A stretch of 64,000 nt of DNA, taken from Luidia sarsii. Its lineage: Eukaryota > Echinodermata > Asteroidea > Paxillosida > Luidiidae. The stretch covers positions 12,989,456 to 13,053,455 of the forward strand of contig OX465110.1 of the NCBI GenBank assembly GCA_949987565.1. Direction: 5' to 3'. Positions 32,961 through 44,461 of the stretch are shown here, one piece after another. The notes beneath the pieces are model-generated. The model was given only the letters and a program-made list of their open reading frames with translations, had not been told where the DNA came from and searched no databases. Numbering within the stretch: the first letter of the stretch is position 1; every line of letters starts with the position of its first letter. The position numbers and the translations under genes are program-made.

Positions 32961-34119
32961 AATGATATACACTGCTGAATTTATACATTTTTAACTACAG
33001 GCAGATTGGCAATAGCATGGCAATAGCTGATTAGAGCTGCACCCAACAGTAATGAAGGCTTAATTACAACAATATTTTATCCCACTCTTAAATTTTATCA
33101 TCAATTGGTAAATTCATAAGACCACCATTTGCAATCACCAGACATGCTGCACTTACTAGGAATAGTATCCCCCCATAATACCCCCAAAAATGGAAATCAA
33201 TGAACTGGCGGCGACCAAGCCGACCTTGACAACGCAAATTAATAACAAATTATCGTCATGTACGGTGCGCCGATGGATGCATGCAGTTCTTTTAGCGTGC
33301 ATCCAATCTAGCACGTCTTTCCTACCAGTAGTTTTTTTCCCCAAATGTTGAAACTTTCAAGTTGGAGGATATGTGATTAATAGCAAGGTCAGGTACATGT
33401 AGTGCCTGGTTAGTATACCTGGATACCTTTAGAAGTACCGGTACACGTACCATGGAGGGACATGTACATGTACATGTACATGCACACCAATTGTAAACAC
33501 ATGCACATACACACACACGGAAACCCTCATTTCAGAGTTTAAGCCTATGAATAAACTGTCAAAGTCAAAAGTCCCTTCCTGTCCAGGTGACCCTGGTTTC
33601 CGTGCTACGAACCCATTTATTCGCACTGGGAGCAGCGTCGTGCCTGTAAAAGCTCCACACTTTTTCATCGCGAAGTCAGAACATACCAGAGAGAGATAGA
33701 GAGTGACCGATCGCTTTGCTGTATCAGGGCCAAAATACCGTTCGTAATGGCGCTAAGGAAAAAGAGGAAGATCATGGCGGCTATGCCGCTAGGCATCATG
33801 GGATATGAGGGCGCACTACCAGTTGATCAAGAATTTAGCGAATGGCATAATAGTCTAGGGAAATATGTAACTCGTATGGTAATCTGGGTAGGAGAAGGCA
33901 GTAGACTTTCATTTTACTCCAACCCTAAATCCGACGACTCCATAAGTTTCCATCACGCCGAGTCAAGAATTCAAAAGTTGTTCGAGACGGCCGGCAGCAA
34001 AGGCCGGCAGAGCGCAAACCAGTTGTCATGGCTACGCCGAGTTGACCTCGGCCTGATGTAATGACTGGGACAGCATGTAGAACCAATGGGCGCAACAACA
34101 ACAAAAAAATGGTGCTTAC

Positions 34120-34216
34120 CAGGCTGCATAGGCGAACAGCCCGCCGTAAAAGGCAAGGGCAATGTCCGAACCTCCCTTGCTATTCTTGAACGGCTCTTGA
34201 AAGTTCTCCGTGTGAC
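34120..34216 (-). CDS. SLC7A: SLC7 shared exon 3
   Basis: Acceptor tccccag|GTCACA and donor CCTG|gtaagc. Encodes HTENFQEPFKNSKGGSDIAL and AFYGGLFAYAA(W), the classic TM6 region with its broken helix used for substrate binding. Confidence 0.95.
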
Positions 34217-35214
34217 CTGGGGATTGGGGATAGACAGAAGTAAGCGACGAGTAGCGATCAAAAACAGTTTGAGATCACTCGGGGGTCGATGCGCCATTAC
34301 CATCAACAAACCTATCACAAAGGAAATCTAAAGAATGTCTGTGGGCAAAGATTTGAAAGGAAATTAAAAATTAAGAGGGAAAAATTATACCCTTCTTCTC
34401 AGGGTCTCCGTCTGATTTTTTTTTATATAAAAAGCCGATCCCAGCAGAATTGATTGCTGTACATTGACGTTGGCATCAACACTGCTAGCCTTGAACAGAC
34501 AAATTCAATTGTCGTACTGGCAGTCAGCCATTGCAAGGCCTGTAAAAAAAAAAAAAAATACTAATTGATCGATCGCAGGCTTTAATGCTAACAGATACAT
34601 TGTCGGGTGATGTTCAAATTTTACTCGCCTAAACTCAAATTTAAAGACAAAACAGCAAAATAAAACAAAAATGTGTTGATATCTAAATCAACACAACGGA
34701 TAGCCTTCAATTTCAAATGAAGGGGTTGACTGCAAAGGTCAAAGTTCATTTAAATGGCCGCATGCATGAAATGGAACCTTGAATCAACATGCTCATTTGA
34801 TGAAAAAAAACTGGCAGCAGCAGTGTTGCATATATTATCCACGAGATGGACTGTCTCGCAGATACGGTTGATTAATTAAAGTACATCATGTACAGTTAGT
34901 CATTCTTCATTCTTCTACACATTATCATATAAACAAAAACACATGTATAATTAAAAACTAATATAAAAAATCATGATAAAATAATCATAACTGATCAAAG
35001 GTACACAGTGCAGACTGGATACAGACACATTTTAGCAATTTTTTTACATTCCAGGATAAAATAAATGACATGAAGGTTTTCATGTTAAAATCACAATAAT
35101 GTGGAAAGTTTGAAGCGTAACAATGCCCCCAAAACCGTTGAGTTATCGGCACTTCTCCGAGCCATGCTCCTCAAAAACAGAAGAATGACTTACTGTACAT
35201 GATGTTCTGGCAAA
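34217..35214. other. SLC7 intron 2, part without repeats
   Basis: AT-rich. Nothing recognised. Confidence 0.5.
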
Positions 35215-35935
35215 ATGATGGATATTTTTGGTTTATTTAACTATGATTATCAAACTCATAGGACAGGTGCTTTGCCCAATTCCACTCTTAGTGTCAGGAG
35301 CATTCTTCCTGATCACACAGGTGGCAAAATCTCCACATTTTTGGTTTATTTATCATCTATGTTATCAAACTCAGAGGATAGGTGCTTTGCCCATTCCACT
35401 CTTAGTGTCTGGAGCATTCTTCCTGATCACACTGGTGACAAAATCTCCACATTTTTGGTTTATTTATCATCTATATTATCAAACTCATAGGACAGGTGCT
35501 TTGCCCATTCCACTCTTAGTGTCAGGAGCATTCTTCCTGATCATACTGGTGGCAAAATCTCCACATTTTGGTTATTTATCATCTATATTATCAAACTCAT
35601 AGGACAGGTGCTTTGCCCATTCCACTCTTAGTGTCAGGAGCATTCTTCCTGATCACACTGGTGGCAAAATCTCCACATTTTTGGGTTTATTTATCATCTA
35701 TATTATCAAACTCATAGGACAGGTGCTTTGCCCATTCCACTCTTAGTGTCAGGAGCATTCTTCCTGATCACACTGGTGGCAAAATCTCCACATTTCGGGT
35801 TTATTTATCATCTATATTATCAAACTCATAGGACAGGTGCTTTGCCCTTAGCCCATTCCACTCTTAGTCTTTGCAACTGTCTTCCTGATCACACTGGTGG
35901 CAAAATGTCAACATCTGGCCTTGACTCTTTCCAGA
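35215..35935. repeat. 114-bp minisatellite, about six copies
   Basis: The word caaactcata/ga starts at 35251, 35366, 35480, 35592, 35707 and 35821, spacing 112-115 bp. Lies in the intron between shared exons 2 and 3. Confidence 0.93.
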
Positions 35936-36175
35936 GACGGGCAAATCAATATCTCTTTGCTGGATCCAAAAGAACGCATCTTCTGTTTAGAGGTTGTTTT
36001 TATTCCTCTGCTGTAAGCTGTAGCACACCAGAAGGCTACTGTTCACAATTATATTCTGATTAGTATTAATTTTTTTTTTTTTAATCCCGAGAAAGCTTCT
36101 TCTCTTTCTTTGACAAGAAAGAGAGAAAGTGAGGGAGATAAAAAAAAAGGGGGGGGAGAAAAAAGGGAAACTCAC

Positions 36176-36301
36176 CCATGCAAATGTAGACAAGACCGGA
36201 GAGGATGATGACAATGAGAGCCAGCACCTTGGCAACAGTGAAGACGTCCTGAACCTTAGTTGCCCAGGGAACGCTCCAGCAGTTGACGAAAGTCAAGAGG
36301 G
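36176..36301 (-). CDS. SLC7A: SLC7 shared exon 2
   Basis: Acceptor aatgcag|CC and donor ATGG|gtgagt. Encodes [20 protein letters not shown] and [20 protein letters not shown], matching TM5 and the loop of LAT proteins. Phase 1 in and out. Confidence 0.93.
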
Positions 36302-37059
36302 CTGCATTCAGGAAAGAGAAAACAAACAAAATTTAAACACAAAAACTTGATAATCGGCGCAGAATGCCAATAGTGCTTTGTCTATGGACTTTTTGGCTGA
36401 AGAGGAAGAAGTCGGGAGGGGAAACATCATAAAAAACAGTAAGACTTTTACATTATCACTGTATTTCTTTTTTAGTAGTTTTTTTGTAGTTGGTCTTGGA
36501 CTATTTCAGCCATTTGAAAACAATTGTATTCTACACATATTAATGCAAATCTGTCCACTAAACATTTAGCATGGGCAATTTCCAGACTGCAATAAAGCTC
36601 AATTAAATTTTAAGGCCACTGTCTATCCCTTTTATTTGTCCACATATTAATATTGCATATCTGCTGCATTGGTTTGTTGGTGCGTATTGGCACTGATATG
36701 GTCATGGTATGGTTTTGAATATATGCAACAGCGCCCTCCCGTGTTTCTTCGACAACGATCGTTTCAGGTTCTGATTCAGCAGACGAGATGACAGAGCTCT
36801 TCGCAAATCTGTGATGAAATTCTAATAAGCGGCTGGGGCAGGACACGGCAGGCAAAATCTCCCTTCTTAAAATGCCGGTGACGTCGGCGCACAAACTCGT
36901 GACCAATATTCGCATTAGTCATCCTCAACTGACACCTGCCTACGCAGTTAGAAGGCTACCAGAAGGAATCCGGTCGCCTGGAACATGCACAACAAGATAC
37001 AACGCTGGCAGAATGTACCAGACTGTACATGTCCACTGACTATACTCTGCGCACTTCTG

Positions 37060-37880
37060 TCGACTCTTTAACCTTCTCCAATTGTGGGCACATTCTGTGG
37101 GGATTCTCACCGCCCTAGGGCCTAATGTAACTCTGCTGAACTCGGGATAGTGTGCACTGGTTATAGTCTGTGCATATTCTGTTGGCACCAACACTGCTGC
37201 TCTCCACAATGTGTACAAACGGGGCAACCTTCCTCCGAGACTGTGTGCCCTAACCAAAAGCTACATTGTACACTATAATGTGTAACAGTGGGTACTGTAC
37301 TGTGGGATTCGGTTGGCCGTAAATCTGCTGAACTCAACAAGATGGTGCTCACTGGTTAATACAGTTAGCGCTAGTTACAGTCTGTGCATATTCTGTTGGC
37401 ACCTACCCTGCTGCACTCCGCAAGGTGTAAAGCTGGGCACCCTTCTCTGGGACTGTCAGTCTGTTGTAGTGTTGGCCCTAACCAAAGCTAATGTGTAACA
37501 GTGGGTACAGCTCTGTGAGATTCTGTTGGCCTCAACTCCGTTAAACTCCATAATGTGTGCGTGGTAACAGTGTAGATCAATGGGTAACCTTCTGTGGGAT
37601 TCAGTTGACAATGACATTGCTCCAACTCCGTAATGTATAAGAGAGTCAGTGGGTATTGGTCTGTTGGCCCCTTCCCTGCTGCACTCAATAACGTGCAGCA
37701 GTGGGTGCCGTTTTGTGGGTTTCAACTGGCCTCAATCCCTGCAGCACTCAAAAACAACAAGTTGCAGCAGGCGAGTGTAACATGCACATTCTACAGCACA
37801 CCGTTGACCCTCCAAGTCATCATCATCCCCCGCTGCACTCCAAAACACGAAGCAGATGTGAGCTGCACAGTGCAGTTGAC
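37060..37880. repeat. Degenerate tandem repeat region
   Basis: Phrases such as gtgtaacagtgggta, ctgtgggattc and ctgctgcactcc recur at irregular intervals, with related words at 26580-26830. An old, decayed tandem array in the intron before exon 2. Confidence 0.65.
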
Positions 37881-38837
37881 GGGCGGGATTCTGCCTAACT
37901 CAGCAGGTCCACACAAAAAAAAAATTAAAAAAATTGTGGTCTTCACTTTGAAAGGTTCTTCACATAGGTGTAATAGCATTAGTAAAAATACACATTATGC
38001 CCGTTTTAAAATATTTGGAGAGTCAAGTAGAGGTTTTACAATTCGGGTGAGACCAAATCCATGTCGGGGCAAGTGAAACAAAATAATGTAGGTCAAGCCT
38101 TAAAGGCTTGCTACAACACCTGCCTATAAACTAAGTCCCAACAGCTGGCCCTTTAAAACCCCCCTAACCTTGATTTTCCCGCCAGAAAAACTCCCGCCAT
38201 TCAAATCCATTCGTGCACTGCCCAAACCCCCACCTGCCCCCAAAAAACACACCTGCGCTCTAGGACTCTAGCAATGGAGCAAGTTGTAATACGCCATCCA
38301 AAAAGAGCTTTCTCTCATCTTTTCTCTTCAATCGGAACAAAGACTTGCAGCAAAACCGTGACTTTCATTTTGAAAGAAAAAAACAACAACATATCAGTCC
38401 CACAGGTATTTTCATAAGCAGTTCTCATTTGCTTAGAGCAGGTGGCTAGACCTGTTCTGCCCAAATCAAACACTCTGATGTAAGCCACCCAACACCTATA
38501 CCAAAAAAAAAAAACACCTAAAAATGCTGATCATACATCAACAAATTAACTCAATAGGACAAATTTAGTTGAGTTCACGCATGCACAGACTCTGAATGGC
38601 AATTTTTTTTTTTTTATAGCAGACCTGTGGTGGATTTCACAAAGCCCTACAATGAATCGTAAGTTGTGATAGACGGTATGGTTTCTGTGCATCGCTCATC
38701 GCCTTGCGATTGATTGTAAGTTACGTTGAGTTTGGTGAAATCGATCCCTGGTGTCTTTCTGGACAATTTGTTTTCTTCCGATTAACGTTACTTTTGCAGT
38801 GCACAGGCTAATTCATGTGTCTTCTTTCAATACTTAA

Positions 38838-38882
38838 ACATGTACATGTACATATACATGTACATGTACATGTACATGTACA
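38838..38882. repeat. TACATG microsatellite
   Basis: Self-complementary (tacatg)n run. Shorter ones occur near 15255, 33464, 39900 and 60842-60905. Confidence 0.9.
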
Positions 38883-39712
38883 AGGATCACCGCAAGCCTT
38901 TGGTTTAGACTCTCCAGTGAATATCTACCTCTTCCTTCACTTCAGATGCATCTGATTTTCACTAGCTGTAGCTACGAAAGCTTATGCTTCAATTTTGGTT
39001 CATCATTACTAGTTAATCTTATATTTATAAGTTGCTTTAATATTACACACTCGGTATGTTGGTGCTTCTTGTAGACAACCATGGCTATACTGTATGTGCA
39101 ATGTGCATCATTGTTACACTAGTGTCATCAAAAAATGAGCTCTTCTAATTTCACCGGCATATAATGAATATTCGCAAGGTACCTTTAACCCTCCTCTAAA
39201 TGTCTCCATCTAATGAGTCATTTCATTTAGTTCAGTTTGAGTGCTGCCGACGAGGCGAATGACAGTACATGTTTCTGCATGTGTTGCAGGCATTTGTGGT
39301 ACATGTACAATGTACATGGGACTTTAATATCAAATGTTCGTGATCCAGTTTCGAAGACAAGATCTATACAATGTAAGCACTGTGCTATAGAGGCAGAGAA
39401 TGGGCAAAACTTGTGCACACTACACTAGTACTTGCTGAGGTGGCCATTTTTGGGTGAGTGAGTGCCTGAGTGGTGACTATTCCGCATGCACATATTTGGG
39501 GCCCCAGGGTTGTATGAACACATACATGTAGGCCATATGTTTCTTCAATAAAGGGTTGGGCCAAACTTGCACAACACTAGAACAGCATAACACAGTATTA
39601 GGAAAGCTTATAAATCATGGGTAGTGCCAAAAGTGGGTACACATCTCATGTTGATGTATATGTACTGTACATGAATAAAGGTCGAGAATACAACTTACAA
39701 GTTCATCTAAAG

Positions 39713-39889
39713 CCCTGTCAGCACTGGACTTTTTTGGGGCAATGTACCGGTAACCGAGACGCTGGGTACTTTACCCATTTTAAGTCCAGTGCGGACATCT
39801 CCGGAAGTCTTCCTCTCGGTTATTTTTATCTTTTATTTACCCATCGGCTCGGTAAAATCCCTGGAAAAAATAGTCCAGTGTGGACAGGG
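39713..39889. mobile_element. MITE-like element with CCCTGTC ends
   Basis: TIRs ccctgtcagcactggact and agtccagtgtggacaggg. 177 bp, no coding. Confidence 0.7.
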
Positions 39890-40000
39890 TATAAGTAAAA
39901 TACATGTACATGTACACGTATACACTATACATGTACATGCATAGGATTTGGAGGTTCCAGGGGTGGAATCAAAGCCAATAACTCGGTAAGAGTTGTTAGC

Positions 40001-40089
40001 AGCATGCTGTATAATGATGCACTACGCATGTACTGTACATGGCATTGCCATGTACAGTACATGCGTAGTGCATCATTATACAGCATGCT
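40001..40089. repeat. Perfect palindrome, 44-bp arms, 1-nt spacer
   Basis: 40001-40044 is the exact reverse complement of 40046-40089, centred on the T at 40045. Confidence 0.97.
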
Positions 40090-40375
40090 TACGGCATGCA
40101 TACATATTACACACTCCACAGTACAGGTATAAATTCTAACAAAACAATGCCTTCTCTTTTAGGCAGGATAACCTTCTGAACTGAAGAATTTACTGGCACA
40201 TGTAGCTTTGTCAAATATGGCAGAATTGTCTCAACTCTCCACTGAACTTTTGAACTTGCACTTGTAACAAGAGGGTACCACATGCCAGCACACAGTCCCT
40301 TCTCTGTGCACAAACTGCTTACATGAATGGGTCCGAGAGAACTGTTTTCAGTGTTCATCGCCAAGTTTAATGACT

Positions 40376-40555
40376 GAAAATTTACTGGGCCTGAGTTTCG
40401 ATCCTGGCAGGACCTTTCTCAAAGGCAGAGTGACTCTGCCTTTGAGAAAGGTCCTGCCAGGATCGAAACGTCAGGCCAGTAAATTTTGAGATTTGCATTT
40501 TGGTAATTTTAGTCAGTAAGCAGTTTGCAACATTTTTGTATCGGTATCACTTTAA
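40376..40555. mobile_element. Penelope-like tail, inverted hairpin pair
   Basis: Antisense and sense hairpin regions face each other with only a few bases between (aaggcagagtgactctgcctt), followed by one full sense tail. Confidence 0.8.
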
Positions 40556-41426
40556 GTTTAATGACTGCACTGAAAGTTGACAGGGCATGAGATTAGAGAG
40601 GTAAATTGTGACACAAGTCTCACAGATATTCACAAATTGCTGACATGCCAGTTGGCCCAGGCCCCTGTACAATTTGGTCCCACCCACATCTCCAATAGAA
40701 TCGTTGACATTGTTCCCCCCTCAGAATGTTTCCCTAAGCTACATGTATTTATTTTAGGTGGACAGTAGAAAAAGGGGGAGGGGGGCTAGGAGCACTGGCA
40801 AGTTTCCCCGAAGTAAAAGATGATACACACGAAGGACCATAAGTGACTAAGACCAGTATCATCACTGTCGGACAGATGAATCATCAAACAACATTACGGG
40901 ATTACGGGATAGTTGTTTTGGTTATGGGATAGTTGTTTTGGTTATGCCATCCGCATTTCACTCCATATACCGGTACTCAATTACAGCAGGTAGGTAGTGG
41001 TACTACTACTGGGTAGCATTTGGTATGATGGGGAAGGTGGGTCTATCTACATGTACATCTATCTGTACAATCAACCGATACCTAACCAATGAATAACATG
41101 GTATTCCCAGAATCCCTTTGTCCATGGACTAAGTACAAATCGCAATAGAAGTTGGTGCTCCTGAATTTGTCCATGCAAGTATAATTAAAATGTCTGGAAA
41201 CTGGAGCAGGGGCCCAGTTTAGTATCTAAATTTAATTGGGCCTTGAAGCCTAGTTCAGTCAATTTCAAATTCAAATTTTAATTGCGGTACCTGGTGTAGT
41301 ACTGCCACAGTAGTGGCACTGTTTAGTGAGTGTAAACATTTACTATTGCACGCCTGATATGTGTAATGATGTTATTCAAACAGTACTAGCTTTTGATCGT
41401 TGTACAACTAAATCGAAGTTGTTTTT

Positions 41427-41621
41427 AAAAACGCAGTGGCTGTTGTTACGGCAGTCGTCCGTGTGGTTCCCTGACTTGATTGTATTTCGTCAGCATTGCA
41501 GGCTGGTTGAACCAGTCAATTAGCCGATAGTCTGGTTCCAAGAGCTAAACATCATGACAAATACTGTGAAGTCAGGGAACCACAAGGACGACTGCCGTAA
41601 CAACAGCCACTGCGTTTTAAA
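41427..41621. mobile_element. Foldback/MITE-like element upstream of shared exon 2
   Basis: Arms of about 51 bp (41427-41477 and 41569-41621) match with very few differences (ctgttgttacggcagtcgtc and complement). Confidence 0.8.
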
Positions 41622-41858
41622 AAAAGGAGTAAAACTTTTACTTTTACACTCGCTACAGCAACTGACGTGCTTACTAAGAACTTGTTACTGTACAGCGAGT
41701 GTTTTGAAATGTTCTCACGCTAAGATACAAAGAAAGATAGTGTTTGGAGTTAGTTGAGAACGTGGAAGTTCAAATTGTGCCTCCTTGCCCAGTTCTTGAG
41801 TCGGGATGGAGGGGGAGGGAGGGGGAGGGTGGGGGGTGTGGTCCGGACGTTTACTCAC

Positions 41859-42495
41859 CGAGACACAAGACCGTCAGAATGCGGACGGCCAAGTCCGGAG
41901 GGGGACACTCTTGGTCGGGGAAGAAGGGGTTCAGAACGTAGAGGGAAAAAGTCATGGCAACCACGGTCTGGCCCGTGGGGTTGATGATGAGCACGGTCAC
42001 CCAGAGCACGATGAAGGCGGGCAGCGGGCCGAAGGCGAAGGCAATGTACGAGTACTCGCCTCCCGAGGCCGTGATGGTGGTGCCCAGCTCGGCGAAGCAC
42101 AGCGCCCCGATCAGCGAGAACACGCCCGACACCACCCAGACCACCATGGAGAGACCGACCGAGCCCGTGTTCTCCAGCACGCTCTTGGGCGAGAGGAAGA
42201 TGCCCGAGCCGATGATGCAGCCCACGATCAGGGTGACGCCGTTGAAGAGGCCCAGCTGCGGCTCCAGCATGAGGCCGGCCGGACCGCCGTTGGCCGTGCC
42301 CGGCCCGGTCCCCTTGGCCGTCCCCTTGGCCGTCCCCTCGGCCTCGCCCGGCGAGTACGGCGGGGGACCGCCGCGGCCGCCGGAGTTGGACGACGACACC
42401 GAGCCACCGTCGTGCCCGTTATTGTCCACGCCACTGGGGCTACGCCTCACCGGCGATCCGGCCGGATCGGCGATTGCCACCTCGGAAGTATCCAT
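41859..42495 (-). CDS. SLC7A: SLC7 alternative first exon D (nearest the shared exons)
   Basis: 212 codons plus one base, donor CTCG|gtgagt. It has the longest tail (about 80 aa), with a PPPY motif at residues 44-47 and a Gly/Thr/Lys repeat ([11 protein letters not shown]) that comes from an internal DNA repeat. TM1 GSGIF is at 96-100, then TM2-TM4 and the heavy-chain Cys197 in [10 protein letters not shown]. The PPxY sequence is a typical docking site for NEDD4-family ubiquitin ligases and is absent from A, B and C. Confidence 0.9.
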
Positions 42496-42565
42496 TTTCT
42501 TGTCGAGTTTCGGTTATCAAATTCAAAGCACACCGCGCAAAAGAAACAAAAAACGGCAATCGAAT

Positions 42566-42574
42566 TGATGCAAC
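42566..42574 (-). promoter_or_regulatory. CARE/AARE-like motif upstream of first exon D
   Basis: On the - strand GTTGCATCA matches the ATF4 amino-acid response consensus RTTKCATCA, 71 bp upstream of the exon D ATG. Mammalian SLC7 genes are ATF4 targets. About two such matches are expected by chance in 64 kb, so this rests on position. Confidence 0.35.
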
Positions 42575-43554
42575 ACTTTCACTCGACTCGCGAATGTCCA
42601 AGTGTCAAAAGTGAAACGATCTAACCACGTTAAAAAACGACACCTTATCTGAGATTAGGCGCCCTGAGAATCAGGTCTTTGATAATAAACACTACTACAG
42701 CAGTACATGTGATGTACATACACAGTTCACCTCAGAGAGAGTGCAGCCATGGCTATAGCGAGAGTTGTTGTGCGGACCACGTGTACACATCGATGACAAA
42801 AAATTCACACCATGGGTGGAGCTCGGAGACAAACGCACATTGCTGCTGTCCACTCGATCCTGTGCGATCGTTCCTGCCCCGGTCAGAAGCCGCTGACGAT
42901 CCAAGAGACTGTCGGGTCCTGCCGATGGCTGAAATGTTTCATCTGTGTCCGGATAGACGAGGGATCGGGGCAGAAGGGCCCGGCGGATCGGTTTGGTGAC
43001 GAGCTCAGCGTGGAAGGGCGGGAATTTCTGCGCGCCACGCCGGCACTGCTACACTTTCCCCATATGGTCATGACACGACGGCCTCGCCTCGTGTGCGTGT
43101 GTGTAGCGAGCTGACCCTGCAATGCTATCCTATACCCACTGTGATTTCATCATCCTATCCTCGGCAACAGCCGTCGGCTCGGCAGGGGGGGGGCACTCTC
43201 GCTTTTCACCTTGTTTACATTATACATATAACTGATCACCTCTAACACAAAGGAAAAGAGAAAAACCGACGGCTGTTCCAGCGGCAGGGTGTAGGCGTGT
43301 GCGGCCCGTACCGTTAGAATTCATCCGCTGTGGTATTTCACTCTCAATTCTCACACATGGCGTCAATGAACACGCGGCGCCCCTGCGTTGCGGTTCAGCC
43401 TGTCCCTATTGTCGGGTGCCGAACGTACACAATAACAGTGTTGAGTTGTAACAAATACCTCTTTATTTATAGAGCTCTATATGGTTTACATTCAGTACGC
43501 GTACTGTACTTTAATTCGAAGATGACCATTTCTAGATTCAAACAAAGTACGAAC

Positions 43555-43722
43555 GTCAAAATTTAGTGGGCCTGGTCGACGTTTCCATCCTAGCAGGACC
43601 TTTCTCGGCCTTTGCGAGAATGGTCCTGATAGGATCGAAACGTCAGGCCCACTAAATTTTCAGATTTGCACTTTGGTCATTTCAGTCAGAAAGCAGTTTG
43701 CAACTTTTTGTATATCACTTAG
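43555..43722. mobile_element. Penelope-like tail, inverted hairpin pair
   Basis: Same head-to-head arrangement as at 40.4 kb, somewhat diverged (loop GAT), followed by one tail to ttgtatatcact. Confidence 0.78.
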
Positions 43723-44296
43723 AGAGTACAAACGTAATTCAAACAGGGATTCTTTATCATTTACGTGGAAACGAAGATGACTTTACAAGTCAATTTCGTA
43801 CCTTGCATGTAATCTCGACCGCAATGGTATAAACTATAATTTGTATAATGTACTGGTACGGTGTATGCAGTGAGTACAGCTGTGTATGTGTACATTTAGT
43901 ATTACCATGCGGCGAGGCGGATAATAACGCTGAGCCGAGGCGTTCAAAGATAAGATAAGAGGATTTGCTAGGAAGGATTATTCTTTTCTTCGAAATCTCG
44001 GTTTCGGCCAGGACGGATCGAATCCACGCCCTTCTTAATATTTATGCAAATTGTAAGCATCGAACTGAAAGAGAGGCTATGTTCCCCGCTGCTTTTTCAT
44101 CTTTTCTTTACATATTGATATTCTTCAACAAAACCGAATGTTATCTTAGGAACAACGGTAAGGTCCCTTGAAGTTACCGCCATCTTGGAAATCTTGCGCC
44201 CATAGCCTCGTTTTGGGCTCATTGGCTAAGTGCATAAAATGTTCACAAAAGCATAGAGTCGAAGCTCCCAAATCCTCAACGCTTCTAGGCCTAGGT

Positions 44297-44461
44297 AGTA
44301 GACCCTAAAGGCGGCCAAGTATAGAATGCCGAAGGCCTACGACAAATGTGTTCATGGGCATACTTCGGGACCCATTGACCTCCGCGCAGTCGGGAGATTA
44401 ACTCATGAATATTCAGTTGTGACGTACGGCATTCTACTTGGCCGCCTTTACTAGGGTCTAC
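44297..44461. mobile_element. MITE with 7-bp target duplication
   Basis: TIRs gtagaccct...ggcggccaagta flanked by cctaggt at 44290-44296 and 44462-44468. 165 bp. Confidence 0.75.
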
